Shown one piece after another: positions 11,047-20,782 of a DNA stretch of 64,000 bases (positions are counted from its first letter, which is position 1; every line of letters begins with the position of its first letter). The stretch is from positions 4,464,001 through 4,528,000 of the forward strand of contig JAQJZZ010000008.1 of assembly GCA_030077755.1 (NCBI GenBank), given 5' to 3'. Source of the DNA: Filosporella fistucella (taxonomy: Eukaryota; Ascomycota; Leotiomycetes; Helotiales). Both the position numbers and the translations under genes were made by a program. The notes beneath the pieces were generated by a model that saw only the letters and a program-made list of their open reading frames with translations, made no database searches and was not told the origin of the DNA.

Positions 11047-11982
11047 ATGAACACCCCTAAAATAACCGTGATCGGTTCTCTTAACATCGACCTAACAACA
11101 TATACTGCTCGACTTCCTGTCGCAGGCGAAACACTCCACGCAACCTCTTTCCTCTCTTCCCCAGGTGGAAAAGGTCTCAATCAAGCCACTGCCTGCGCGA
11201 AATTGTCACGAACACGCGATTTACAAAATGCATCTGCGGAGGTCTTAATGATAGGGGCTGTAGGCAAGGATGGGCATGGACAAGAGTTGATTGTCAATCT
11301 GAGAGAAAGTGGTGTGGATGTAGAGGGTATCAAGGTGGTGGAGGAGAAGACTGGAGTAGCGGTTGTGTTGGTTGAAGAAATGAGCGGAGAGAATAGGATA
11401 TTGCTTTCTGCTGGGGCGAATTATTCTCTTTTACCCTCCCAGTTTGAAAACTTCAAGGGACCGTTACCAGATTTGATGATTTTGCAGCTTGAAATACCTG
11501 TTGCTACGACTTGTCAGATACTGAAGACAGCAAAGGAAAATGAGGTTCCGGTGTTACTGAATCCAGCACCAGCGGTGAAATTACCTGATGTGGCCTATAG
11601 GGGATTGGAGCATTTAGTTTTGAATGAAACAGAGGCTGTCATTTTGTCGGGGTGTGGGAAAAAGGATGTTGAAGATGAGAGATCGTTAGGCGGGGTAGCG
11701 AGATTTTTCCATGAGAAGGGGGTGGTGAATGTCATCATCACACTAGGAGGGAGAGGGGTTTTTTATTCTACTGAAAAAGGAGAGCAAGGGTCGGTAGGAG
11801 TGGAGAAAGTAGTGGTTGTAGATACAACTGCTGCTGGCGATACTTTCGTGGGTGCATATGCTCTAGAAGTGGTGAAGGGTGTTGGCGTGGTAGAAGCTGT
11901 AAGAAAGGCGAATAAAGCTGCAGCGAGGACTATAATGAGAAGAGGTGCGGGTGTATCAATACCTTGGGCAGATGAATTATAA
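11047..11982 (+). CDS. ribokinase (PfkB family), single exon, 311 aa
   Basis: The protein begins ITVIGSLNIDLTTY, the N-terminal PfkB strand, followed by GGKGLNQATACAKL, the first PfkB signature and the sugar-binding G-G-K-G-x-N-Q. The C-terminus carries VVDTTAAGDTFVGAYA, the second signature with the catalytic Asp of the anion hole; canonical D-T-T-G-A-G-D reads D-T-T-A-A-G-D here. NPAPA and LNETEA, typical of ribokinases, lie in between. The enzyme phosphorylates ribose at O5 to feed the pentose-phosphate pathway. Length is normal. It lies in tandem with the PEBP gene and convergent with the sugar porter at 12269-14197. The Gly-to-Ala change in the anion-hole motif is mild and seen in some functional PfkB enzymes. 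Confidence 0.93.
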   Translation: MNTPKITVIGSLNIDLTTYTARLPVAGETLHATSFLSSPGGKGLNQATACAKLSRTRDLQNASAEVLMIGAVGKDGHGQELIVNLRESGVDVEGIKVVEEKTGVAVVLVEEMSGENRILLSAGANYSLLPSQFENFKGPLPDLMILQLEIPVATTCQILKTAKENEVPVLLNPAPAVKLPDVAYRGLEHLVLNETEAVILSGCGKKDVEDERSLGGVARFFHEKGVVNVIITLGGRGVFYSTEKGEQGSVGVEKVVVVDTTAAGDTFVGAYALEVVKGVGVVEAVRKANKAAARTIMRRGAGVSIPWADEL

Positions 11983-12268
11983 TGAATTTCAATGTAACTG
12001 ATCAGTTATGCAAAGCGTACTGTGACAGATACTCGTTAAGAAAAGTTTAGAAAATCGGCAGGAAGTAGTTTCTGCCTCACCGCAGACCAGTTAACTGGGG
12101 ATTTGACAGAATTGAGGATCTCAAGAGTTTTGACTAATATTGGTTTGTATGTTGCAGACACATTCATACCGGAATCATCAGTGTAGTCAAAGATTTAAAT
12201 TTCAATGGTACCTGGTACTAATTGAGATAAGGAAATCGCATCTCCTACTTCGATCTATCTCGTCCTCC

Positions 12269-14197
12269 CTAGACTGACTTCCCAGCAATATCCATAGAAC
12301 TCTGCTCAATCTCAACTTTCTGTGCACCGCCTGCATGCTTGTTTTGTAGCCTAGCTTGTTCGACTACCACATCGGTATCTGTAAGTAAGACAACCTTATC
12401 TCCGAAGGAAGCTGCGATCTCCTCAAGTGTCTTTTGCTTGGTCTCTCTGTACCTTGATTAGTAAATAGTCGTCAGATGGAAGCAAATCTGACTCACGGGA
12501 AGTAAAAGTATGCCATGGCAAGGAAGAATGCTGAACATCCCACGAATACATAAAAGTAATTTTCGTGGATGGCAGCAAAGGCACTTGGACCTGCTTGTGT
12601 GACTGCAGAATGATTAGACCTTTTACATGCCTATTAATGACGGGGAATATCTTACTCGCGACATTGACGGCAAAATGGGAGAAAGTAGAGACTCCCATCA
12701 CTCTATTTCTGAGTGCAAGAGGGACGACCTCAGCTCCGTAAAGCCAAGTTGTACTATTTATCATACCATCTGACTAGTATTAGCAAGGTTTTCGTTGACA
12801 GTGGGAATACTTACAATACACAATCGAAAATAGAAAGATGCCGAGAATCGCAAAGCCTTTACCGACTTTGTTGTCGGTCCCATTGAACTCTCGGAGCATA
12901 ATAGCAGTGTAAATTTCGAAGAAGCAGACACCGGACAAGCCGGCAATAAGCATTCTACGACCTGAATTAGTTAAGCACAGATTGGAAATGGCAATTAACT
13001 CACTTCCGTCGACCCCACGCATCGGTCAGGAAGGTGGTGGTGATTGCGTTGGAGATGAAACCCACTGTTCCATAGGCTCCAGCGAGACAGAGAATGGTGG
13101 TCGCATTCATCCCGAGACCTTTGTACAAAATAGTTTGATAATACTGTTATTGTCAGCTCGATCTTCTAGCCTCGCTGAGCCACTTACAGCAATGACATTA
13201 GTGCCTGTCAAAGAGGTCATGGTTTGCACTGCGACTGATCTATCATAAGTTAGCAACCTATTTCCAGTGCCTCTTGACATCGAACTTACATGAGTACACG
13301 ACGTTTAAATAGTGTAAAAATCTCTCGGTACGACTTCAATTCCCGAGACATCTCAAACTCAATCTGAGCAAGCATAAAAGCAAATTCTCGACTGCTCTCA
13401 TCTGATTGCAGATCTCGTCGAATTTTTACAAACTCCACACGAGCAGAATCAACCTTTCCTGCTCTGATCAATGCACGAGGAGAGTCTGGCATGAAAGTAA
13501 GAAGTCCTGCCAACATAATCACACCCCAAGGGATTTGAAGACCAAGAGGAAGACGCCATTGGAGTTGTCCATAGGATGCAAAGCCACAAGCCATGCCTAC
13601 CCAGTTACTCATCATTGATCCGAAACTGATTCCGACTCCTGATATTCCACCGATCAGACCTCTGTTCATAGGTCCAGCGATTTCGGAAAGATAGACCGGA
13701 ACAGTACCGACCATACCTCTGGTCATAGTATTAGAGCGAGTACTTAAAGCCGAGCAGTGACTTACCCGACCGCAAATCCAGCGATGAATCTTCCTGCGAC
13801 AAACATTCCATAATTGACTGAGGCTGTTTGAATAGTCGTTCCAATGGTGACCAAGACACACATAATCTGCAAGAATCGAAGACGTCCAAGTCTATCGCCA
13901 ACGGCGATCTGCCATATTGAACCAAGACATTCTCCAGCAATGTAAATCGACACGATCTATCTCGTTTTAATTCTGGAATGAGTAAAGCTCACTGGAAACT
14001 CACTGCGCCAACCTGATCGTTCGAAGGATTTCCCATATAATGAACCCAACTCTTGTGGGCGATTGTAGTTGTCGCAATACCCGTGTCGAAACCCTACTCC
14101 ATATTAGACTAACCAAATTTCTTTGACGAAATTTACTCACGAAGAGGAATGTTCCAATCGCGGCGAAGAGAGCCACTCCAACAGAGTACCAATCCAT
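12269..14197 (-). CDS. MFS sugar porter, 10 exons, 498 aa
   Basis: Exons in transcript order: 14197-14141, 14093-14004, 13956-13766, 13718-13290, 13239-13188, 13143-13004, 12954-12815, 12769-12656, 12602-12497, 12446-12269. Phases fit at every join and the frame closes at TAG 12269. Sugar-porter signatures are all present in order: GFDTG after TM1, D-R-L-G-R, GRFIAGFAVG, PVYLSEIA, PDSPR, TSLTGTNVIAYY, D-x-W-G-R-R-K, and PETKQKTLEEI at the end of TM12. It should be a 12-TM plasma-membrane hexose, pentose or uronate proton symporter. It is divergently arranged with a DHDPS-family aldolase, and a Zn2Cys6 gene follows, which suggests uptake of a sugar (acid) whose keto-deoxy product the aldolase cleaves; that link is inference. 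The substrate could equally be an ordinary hexose. Confidence 0.92.
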
Positions 14198-14944
14198 CCT
14201 GAAGTCAATGTCGGAAGAGTTGAGGTTTGATGCTGGTTGCACAAGACTACGCTATAGAAAAAGCAACTTTGCCAACGAGTGAGGTATGATATACATATAG
14301 ACTTTTATCTCGCGAACTCATCCAATGCCAAGCAATATCCCGTCCTATTATTCTCCCACGAAACCGTTCTTTGGGGCATGGGGAATGGGGTGACAAGGTA
14401 TAGACTGCATTGAGGGGCATATGCGGGGACACCGGGGCTGTCAGTTGACTTGGAGTCGGCTCGCAAAGCATGAAATCGCACAAAACCGTTCACATCTCGT
14501 CGCGTCGGAATAGATGCAATATCGATTTCGTAGTCAGAACTAGGATGAGCTGACATCGTGTCGGGTTTTGGTGGTCAAAGTGGGCTCGGGCCGGCAATTA
14601 TAGGGGGTCGGCTCGCCAATTTTTGTAAAGGGGCTGGGCAAACCAAGCATATATCCTGGATTAGCTTCGTCGCTCGTCGCGTCGCGTCGGTATCGCATAG
14701 AAATTGGTTCAAAAGTGGTAAGTTAGGGATGACGATGACTGACTCGCATCTTGAAGAATGGGATATCCCCACATTGACCCGACGGGGAATCACCAACCAA
14801 TGAAGGAGATTCCCCAAATTTCTCCAAACTCACCCCGCTGAGACTGATAAGCCACACTTTCGCCGGGAGAATTATTTTGAGCTCAATCCTCTTCATTTTG
14901 ACATCAGAAATATCAATTGATTTTCAGATATTAATTTTTTGAAA
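14198..14944. promoter_or_regulatory. bidirectional promoter between sugar porter and aldolase, with repeated CGTCGCGTCGG
   Basis: This 747-bp interval serves two divergent starts. The 11-mer CGTCGCGTCGG occurs twice in the same orientation (14498-14508 and 14680-14690), and CGGCTCGC also occurs twice (about 14457 and 14609). CGG triplets are the usual half-sites of Zn2Cys6 regulators, and one is encoded 1.7 kb away, so these are candidate operators. Small open frames here have no protein features. Confidence 0.45.
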
Positions 14945-16077
14945 ATGCCAGCTGCAAACGGAACCAATAGCTCAAAGGCTGGAAAGCCATTTCCAGCAGG
15001 CGTACATGTACCAAGTTTGACTTGGTTTTTAGATGATGCAAATCAAGAGATCGATTGGGATACGCAAAGAAAACATCTTAGCTTTCTTATTGACTCTGGT
15101 TTACACGGCAGTAAGCAAGCTTGGATTTTGATGCTTCATTTCTGACACAAAACAGTTGTCCTCGCGGGTACGAACGGAGAAGCTGTTGCCCTCACGCCTG
15201 CAGAGAAGTCAAAATTAGTGAGCACAACAAGAGAATTGGCAATTCAAAATGGACGACCGGATCTCACAGTCATACTTGGATGTGGTGGTGGATCAACAAG
15301 AGCTGTGATTGAGGAGACTAAGTTGGGAAAGGAGGCAGGAGCAGATTTTGCGCTGGTTATGGTGCCAAGTTATTTCCATTTTGCTATGAATGAGGATGCC
15401 ATTATTGCGTTTTTCAGAGAGGTTTGTTTCTCCTCTTTGAGAAGTAGTATTTTACTAACTGTCATGTTGCAGCTCGCCGACGCAAGTCCCATCCCAGTCC
15501 TCATCTACAACTTCCCAGGTGTATCTGCCGGTTTAGACGTGAACTCAGAAATGCTCGAGACATTAGGTGCTCATCCAAATATTGTTGGTGTGAAACTCAC
15601 GTGTGGAGGTATTGCCAAGGTTGCCAGGGTGCGCTCAGTTTTTGAGCCAGAACAGTTTTGTGCTCTTGCTGGACAAAGTGATTGGTTATTACCTGCAGTC
15701 TCAGTTGGTGGAATCGGTACCATCACAGGACTTGCAAACATTTACCCAAGGGTGAGGATTCCGCTGCCCGTGTACAATCAGTACTAACAATGTATCAGAC
15801 ATGTATCGAACTTTACAACCTCTCTATTAGCAAGAAAGCCGAGGAGGCCAAGAAGGCGCAGATTGATCTGGCAGCTGTGGAATGGGGATTCGCGAAGGGT
15901 GGAATCAATGGGACGAAGTGGGTAGTAGCACAGTATCTCGGATATCCCGAGTCAAGTTGCCATACTCGTAGACCGTATCCAAAGTATACCGACTCAAAGA
16001 AGCAAAGCTGGATCATGGATATTATGAGGCCGCTGGAGAGTGTGGAGCAGAACCTTGCAAAGTTAGCCAAGGCATAA
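14945..16077 (+). CDS. DHDPS/HOGA-family aldolase (class I), 4 exons, 328 aa
   Basis: Exons 14945-15110, 15156-15421, 15473-15751, 15799-16077; phases match. The TIM-barrel DapA/NanA family pattern is clear. GTNGEAVAL corresponds to the GTTGE substrate loop with Thr replaced by Asn. VLIYNFPG contains the catalytic Tyr, and NIVGVKLTCGG contains the Schiff-base Lys. Members cleave or condense pyruvate with an aldehyde: dihydrodipicolinate synthase, 4-hydroxy-2-oxoglutarate aldolase, or 2-keto-3-deoxy-sugar-acid aldolases. Fungi make lysine by the aminoadipate route, so lysine synthesis is unlikely. Adjacency to a sugar porter favours keto-deoxy-sugar-acid cleavage, which is inference. The N-terminus is short and lacks an obvious targeting signal, suggesting a cytosolic enzyme. 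Confidence 0.9.
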
Positions 16078-16665
16078 GATTATGTAAAGTAATATCAAAG
16101 AAATGAAGTCATGACGTTGAATGAGGATGCACGCCAACATGTCTGCATTTACCTACAAGAACTTCCAGTGCCTGTACTCTTGAGCACCTACAAATCAATC
16201 GCAAAAAGACCAAAGACCTTGGAAGCGTGGTTCGATCACGTGATTCACATTCAATGCACATTGCCTCACCTCGATGGCTTTGTGCAGATCACCTTATAGT
16301 ATGATCAGGTAAAGATCGGACACAAATATTGTGTCGTTTACGCTCCTCATATTTTTGTTCCCAGCATTAATATATGAAGCTAGCATAGAACCCACAATTT
16401 TAAAGTTTGGGGCACTGAATTTTCCCCAAGCCCCGCGCCCCATCTGAAAACTTGCCCGCCTTCAATTGAATGCCAAATCCAACCTGAAGGGAAATCAAAC
16501 TTGAAATTTCTCATATCCGTTCAGCTCAAACGATAATTACTTTTTGTAAACAATTGTGACTCCTGCTCCCATTTCTACGTCCTTCCACGGGACTCACTTA
16601 CGCCTTGATCGCAACCCCTGAACTAGAACCCAGGAAATCATCAGGCTAGAGTAGTCTCCTGCGAC
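16078..16665. other. intergenic, promoter of the Zn2Cys6 gene
   Basis: A palindromic GATCACGTGATT (about 16234-16245) is a possible bHLH E-box. A small frame at 16111-16299 has no features. No gene was recognised. Confidence 0.4.
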
Positions 16666-18627
16666 ATGAACGGGTCCGATCCATCAAACTCTCCTCTCAG
16701 ATCTTCCACTACACGCCGGCCACCAAGGTCGAAGTCCGGTTGCCTAACATGCCGGTAAGTGGGGTAAAATGGGTTGAGTCTTAACTCTCAAGGCGCATGC
16801 TAAGATACAGAAGACGAAGGAAGGTCCGCTGTAATGAAAGAAGACCCAGATGTTCTCATTGTGAGCGATTAAATCTGGAATGTACCTGGAAATCGAGTCA
16901 TCCTCCCAGACAAGCATCTACCAGCTTCTCAGCAGGGAATGCTTCTAGTAATGTTGTACCAAATGGATCTTCTTCATCGATATCCACGAACTCGATTGCT
17001 CAAGAATCTGTATATTCTCCTACAGATAATTCCTTCAATGATACGTTCAACTATGCCAGCTTCATGTGGGACCCAACAGCACAAGACAATATGATGATGT
17101 CAACGGGTTGGAGTTACCTAAATAACCCAGAAATTGACAATTATGGAAGTAATCGCATGAACGTGGCGAACACAGTACGTATTAAAGAGTGGCCCATATC
17201 AAGCCCGAGCAATCACTCATATACATTAGGGAGATTCAATGTTGCTCTCCTCTTTTCCTTCGGTTCGACACAACTTGCCAACCGGGTGGAGCACTATCCC
17301 AGAAGAATTATCACCTCTTCCCTTTCACTCTCCTGATGGTAGAACGAGCCAGCCGGCCGCCCCCATGCCCGTTATAGGCGATCCAGGAGAGAAAGAACTC
17401 ATGGAATACTTCGAAAGGACAGTCGTACCACCCATCATCAACCAAGTTGAAACACAACTCAAATGGTCATCGATGAGACAAATGTTGATATCAATGTCTA
17501 ATTCATCACCAATGGTCCGGCAATCAATACTAGCATTCTCGGAATTATTGATAGCTCGAGAGAGGGGTGTCCCCCCTCAGTACCATCAATATTATGAGAG
17601 GGGAGCAGCGGATGTTCAGCAATACCCTATAAATGAAGCTATATCAATTGCGGTATTAGAATACGTACTCGCAACACTATTCTTCCTAAGTTACATTGAT
17701 CTCTTACAAGGTGGAATCAGGAACGCGCATGCTCATCTGAAACAGGCATATGATGTCTATTGCAAAGCAGATAAATCGCAAATGAGGATGGTCGGAAAAC
17801 GCCTCGTCTCCTGGATCCGATTGTTGGATGCACGTGCCGTCTCTGCAGGCGGAGAAGGTCTCTTCCTGCTCGGACATGACGATGATGTACTGGAACATTC
17901 ATCTCCAGCGACAAGTGTCGATGTGGGGGATGGCGGAGGAACCGAAAATAGCGAAGCAGATGTCGAAGACGTTCTCTTCGACGCATTATACCAACCAGGC
18001 TTTGTCTTCTTTCAGAAGATACAGTCATTCATGGCGAGAATTTCATTAATTGATCCTTGGCATCGATCACGAGGGACCGTCAAAGATGAGACGGAAGTAA
18101 TGGGAATTGCTGCCAAGATCGGACGAGATCTCAACTCATTGTGGGAACAACGACCTCCTCTTATGGATTATGCTCTTGGTAGCAAATTAACCGCAACCCA
18201 TTTGTCTCCTAGCTTGGCATTTGCTATCACCAGGACATTTCGAACTTATTATGCCAACTATCATGCTTCAAAAATACATCTCCATCGGGTTGCATATAAA
18301 CACCTCCCGCTTTCATCCGAGACAGAGGCATCAGTTGCGAACATTCGGAGTACAGCTCAAATTATGGTACAAGGTACTTCTGATCAAGAGTTCTTGCCGG
18401 TCAGCATGTTGTGGCCTCTTCTGATGTGGGGTTCAGAGGAAAATGACGCTGAGCTGCAGGCTTGGATATTGGTTCAAATTGGGAGGATGGAGAAAGTTGC
18501 GACAAATGCGGAAATCACAGGGCAAGTACTAAAGGAGGTGCAAACGAGACAGGATAACTTGAAGCAGAGGGTTGATATCAGGACGGTGATGCATGATATC
18601 TTTAATTCCTGTTTTGCTATTGTATGA
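16666..18627 (+). CDS. Zn2Cys6 (Gal4-type) transcription factor, 3 exons, 615 aa
   Basis: Exons 16666-16754, 16814-17174, 17230-18627. The first intron (GTAAGT..AAG) interrupts the zinc cluster. Joined, it gives C26-x2-C29-x6-C36-x6-C43-x2-C46-x6-C53 with R-R-R-K-V-R between the second and third Cys. Using an AG three bases upstream would put seven residues there, so the acceptor after 16813 is preferred. After a Ser/Asn-rich region, the C-terminal 400 residues form the all-helical fungal regulatory domain of the Fungal_trans_2 style (ELMEYFERTVVPPI, ARERGVPPQYHQYYERG, LLQGGIRNAHAHLKQAYD, TYYANYHASKIHLHRVA). It lies 0.6 kb after the aldolase on the same strand, making it the natural candidate regulator of the porter/aldolase pair. 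This is inference from position only. Confidence 0.9.
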
Positions 18628-18859
18628 TACGAACCAAGGCGAGGTAGGGTTTAGAATGTCGAGAACATTGATCGATTCTTGAGCTAGATCAATGTATTAT
18701 CATCAGTTCTAGAGGTATGGGAGAGAGCTATATTTCTCTGAGAGGCAATCATAATACCGGTTTTCTTGTTGTTAGCTAGTATGTACCTATGGGCTGGAAC
18801 TCTGTGTGCCTGACTCCCTGAATGCTACTTGAGTTGTGTGATCATTATTTCAGGGTCAA

Positions 18860-19640
18860 CAACTGCCGATATGTCGAGCCGGCGTCTGTCCCACCGTGAT
18901 AACTAGCATCAACTGGCCGAACACAAATTTCGTCTTCGGTATATCGTCCTCGCGATCTCTCATATACAAAGCAGGTTCTGACGATCACTAGAATGCAGGT
19001 TGGTCTTATTTGGGTGGAAATTTCGTTTACGCACCGGTAGTTGTATCATGGGGTCCAGGAGAAATGCATGCGCTCGGAATATAAGAAAGAAATGCGCTTT
19101 TCTTGAGATTATATTAAGATGGCACTCGGAATGTGACATGGACGAAGATTGGAGGAACATGGGCGAGCCCCATAGCTGAAGCATCGAGAATCAAAGGCAA
19201 GATTGACGTGTACGGACTCCTTCCGAACGGTTCTTTGCAACAAACGTCATGGAACCCATCAACAGGCCAGACAGCAAACTGGTATGGTCAATTTTATTCT
19301 ATTGGCATGCGCAGTGGGTTCATTGGTGCCTCCATAGTAGCGTCATTTGACAAGTTTCGAGAGGACTACTTCGTGCGAGGATCCGATAATGCTATTTGGC
19401 ATACGTACCAGGATGGATTGGGTCTCACGAGTGGGAAAGTCTTGGGGGCATCTTACATCAAACCCCGTGGCCGTAGCTTCCACGAACGACAGCCTCGATG
19501 TATTCGTGGTTGGAACAAACGGGAGCTGTGCTGGAAAAGATTTCGTGACGAGTGGCTTGACTGTAACTGTGTTCTGGGTAACAAAGCATTCGAGAGCACG
19601 CCGAGTGCAGTGGTGTATGAAGCAGTAAGAGTATAAAGAG
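18860..19640 (+). pseudogene. decayed PLL-type / fucose-lectin-like beta-propeller gene
   Basis: Read from about 18870, one frame shows propeller repeats such as VVSWGPGEMHALGI, DGTRNVTWTKIGGTW and SNPVAVAST..LDVFVVGT, typical of PLL/photopexin-like lectin repeats (a sugar-binding W-x-x-W/G-T-x-x-x-L style). That frame is broken by TAG at 18989-18991, TAA at 19082-19084 and TAA at 19115-19117. Repeat homology then jumps frame near 19440-19460 and again near 19510-19530. The stops sit where repeats would have Trp or Gln, so each is explained by G-to-A or C-to-T changes. No start, signal peptide or intact C-terminus is visible. It is a single-locus remnant of about four repeats; an intron-based rescue was considered and does not remove the in-frame stops. 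Confidence 0.65.
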
Positions 19641-19728
19641 TAAAGTATATCTCATTAAAGTTTGAAAAACAGACACCTCACACTCGGCAGCTTCAATCTT
19701 CCAGTCCTTCCAATGCCTCATCGCCATC

Positions 19729-20174
19729 ATGCAGGTTCCATCTGTACTCGCGACCATCGCTGTCATGGTTACAGGTAAACTCTCACTGTCAATCAAGGCT
19801 CACTTGACACTGACACATTGAAGCAACTCAGTCATGCTACTTCACTGTCCACTCTTCCACGGTGGGCTATTTGAAAGCCCAGCACTCTGAACCAAAAGGT
19901 ATTTTGGCTTCAATGATTCCATTTCCACTCTCCATGTTTCTCTTGTACCTCATCAACACCTCCTCACAATCTTCAGCCACTAATGAAATTTCGCACAGAT
20001 CACGGCGGAGCAGCCCAAACCATCAACTTTTCTGAAAGCGCTTGCTCTTTCTCAGGTCAATTATTTGATGGCTGCACCATTTCTGTAACGAAGAATACAG
20101 GATGTGGTTCTTTGAGCTTCACTAGAATCAGAACGGCAATGAGAGGAGAGACTTTGGTGGAATTCAAGTCATGA
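19729..20174 (+). CDS. small secreted 4-cysteine protein, effector-like, 3 exons, 98 aa
   Basis: No single frame shows this gene; it appears on splicing exons 19729-19774, 19824-19898 and 19999-20174. Both introns have GT donors (GTAAAC, GTATTT) and AG acceptors, and phases agree (1, 1). Exon 1 is almost exactly the signal peptide (MQVPSVLATIAVMVTATQS). The mature part has just four Cys at about positions 20, 56, 66 and 76, the last three spaced evenly by ten residues, which allows two disulfides. There is no TM segment, GPI signal or Kex2 site. Sequence resembles no family I can name. Size, secretion and Cys pattern fit an apoplastic effector or antimicrobial-type protein; function is unknown. 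It starts about 90 bp after the lectin pseudogene on the same strand. Confidence 0.72.
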
Positions 20175-20782
20175 TTCGAGCTGAAAATGCAACGAAGCGC
20201 CTGATAAGAAGGGGAGAGAGAATAAGGTAGATATACCGGAGTGAGGGTTGGGGATTCGTATATGCTTTTGTTGCTGAAGACTGACGTTCATTTATCACAT
20301 ACATCCAAGATTACCACCTGCAGCGCAACACTAATGACTCCATGCTCTCTCTGAATGTCATTCTATGAACGTTTTTAAACACTTGCAATTTTATAACTAA
20401 AGCACAGCGTTTCAACTACATAGATTCTGGCCACACGATAATCCTGTCCTACACCTAGGCACTCCCATATCCCCTTTCTAAAGTGGTTGAATAAAATACG
20501 TCAGCAAGGAAAAACTTTGTTCACATACTTTGTGAAAGAGCACTAGATGTGGATAGACAAAACAAGATTAGAATCACAATTAGGAAATTAACTTGATCAA
20601 GTGAAGCCAGCACGAAAACAATTTAAACATCTATCACATTGGCGACGAATGCGACAGGAACTACACGTTCTCAAGGTGACATTAATAATTTGTTCAAAAT
20701 CATCGCATTGAAACCTGCCAAATAAAGCTACACATGAGAAATCCATTTCATCTCACCCGGTCCCATTCATTTAATTTCATCC
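20175..20782. other. convergent intergenic spacer
   Basis: A 600-bp AT-rich stretch between the small secreted gene (plus) and formate dehydrogenase (minus). No coding signal; it presumably holds both 3' UTRs. Confidence 0.5.

Noticed and set aside
10580..11060. Overlapping 130-150 aa frames on both strands before the ribokinase
   Set aside because: No domain or splice signals; one overlaps the ribokinase start in another frame.
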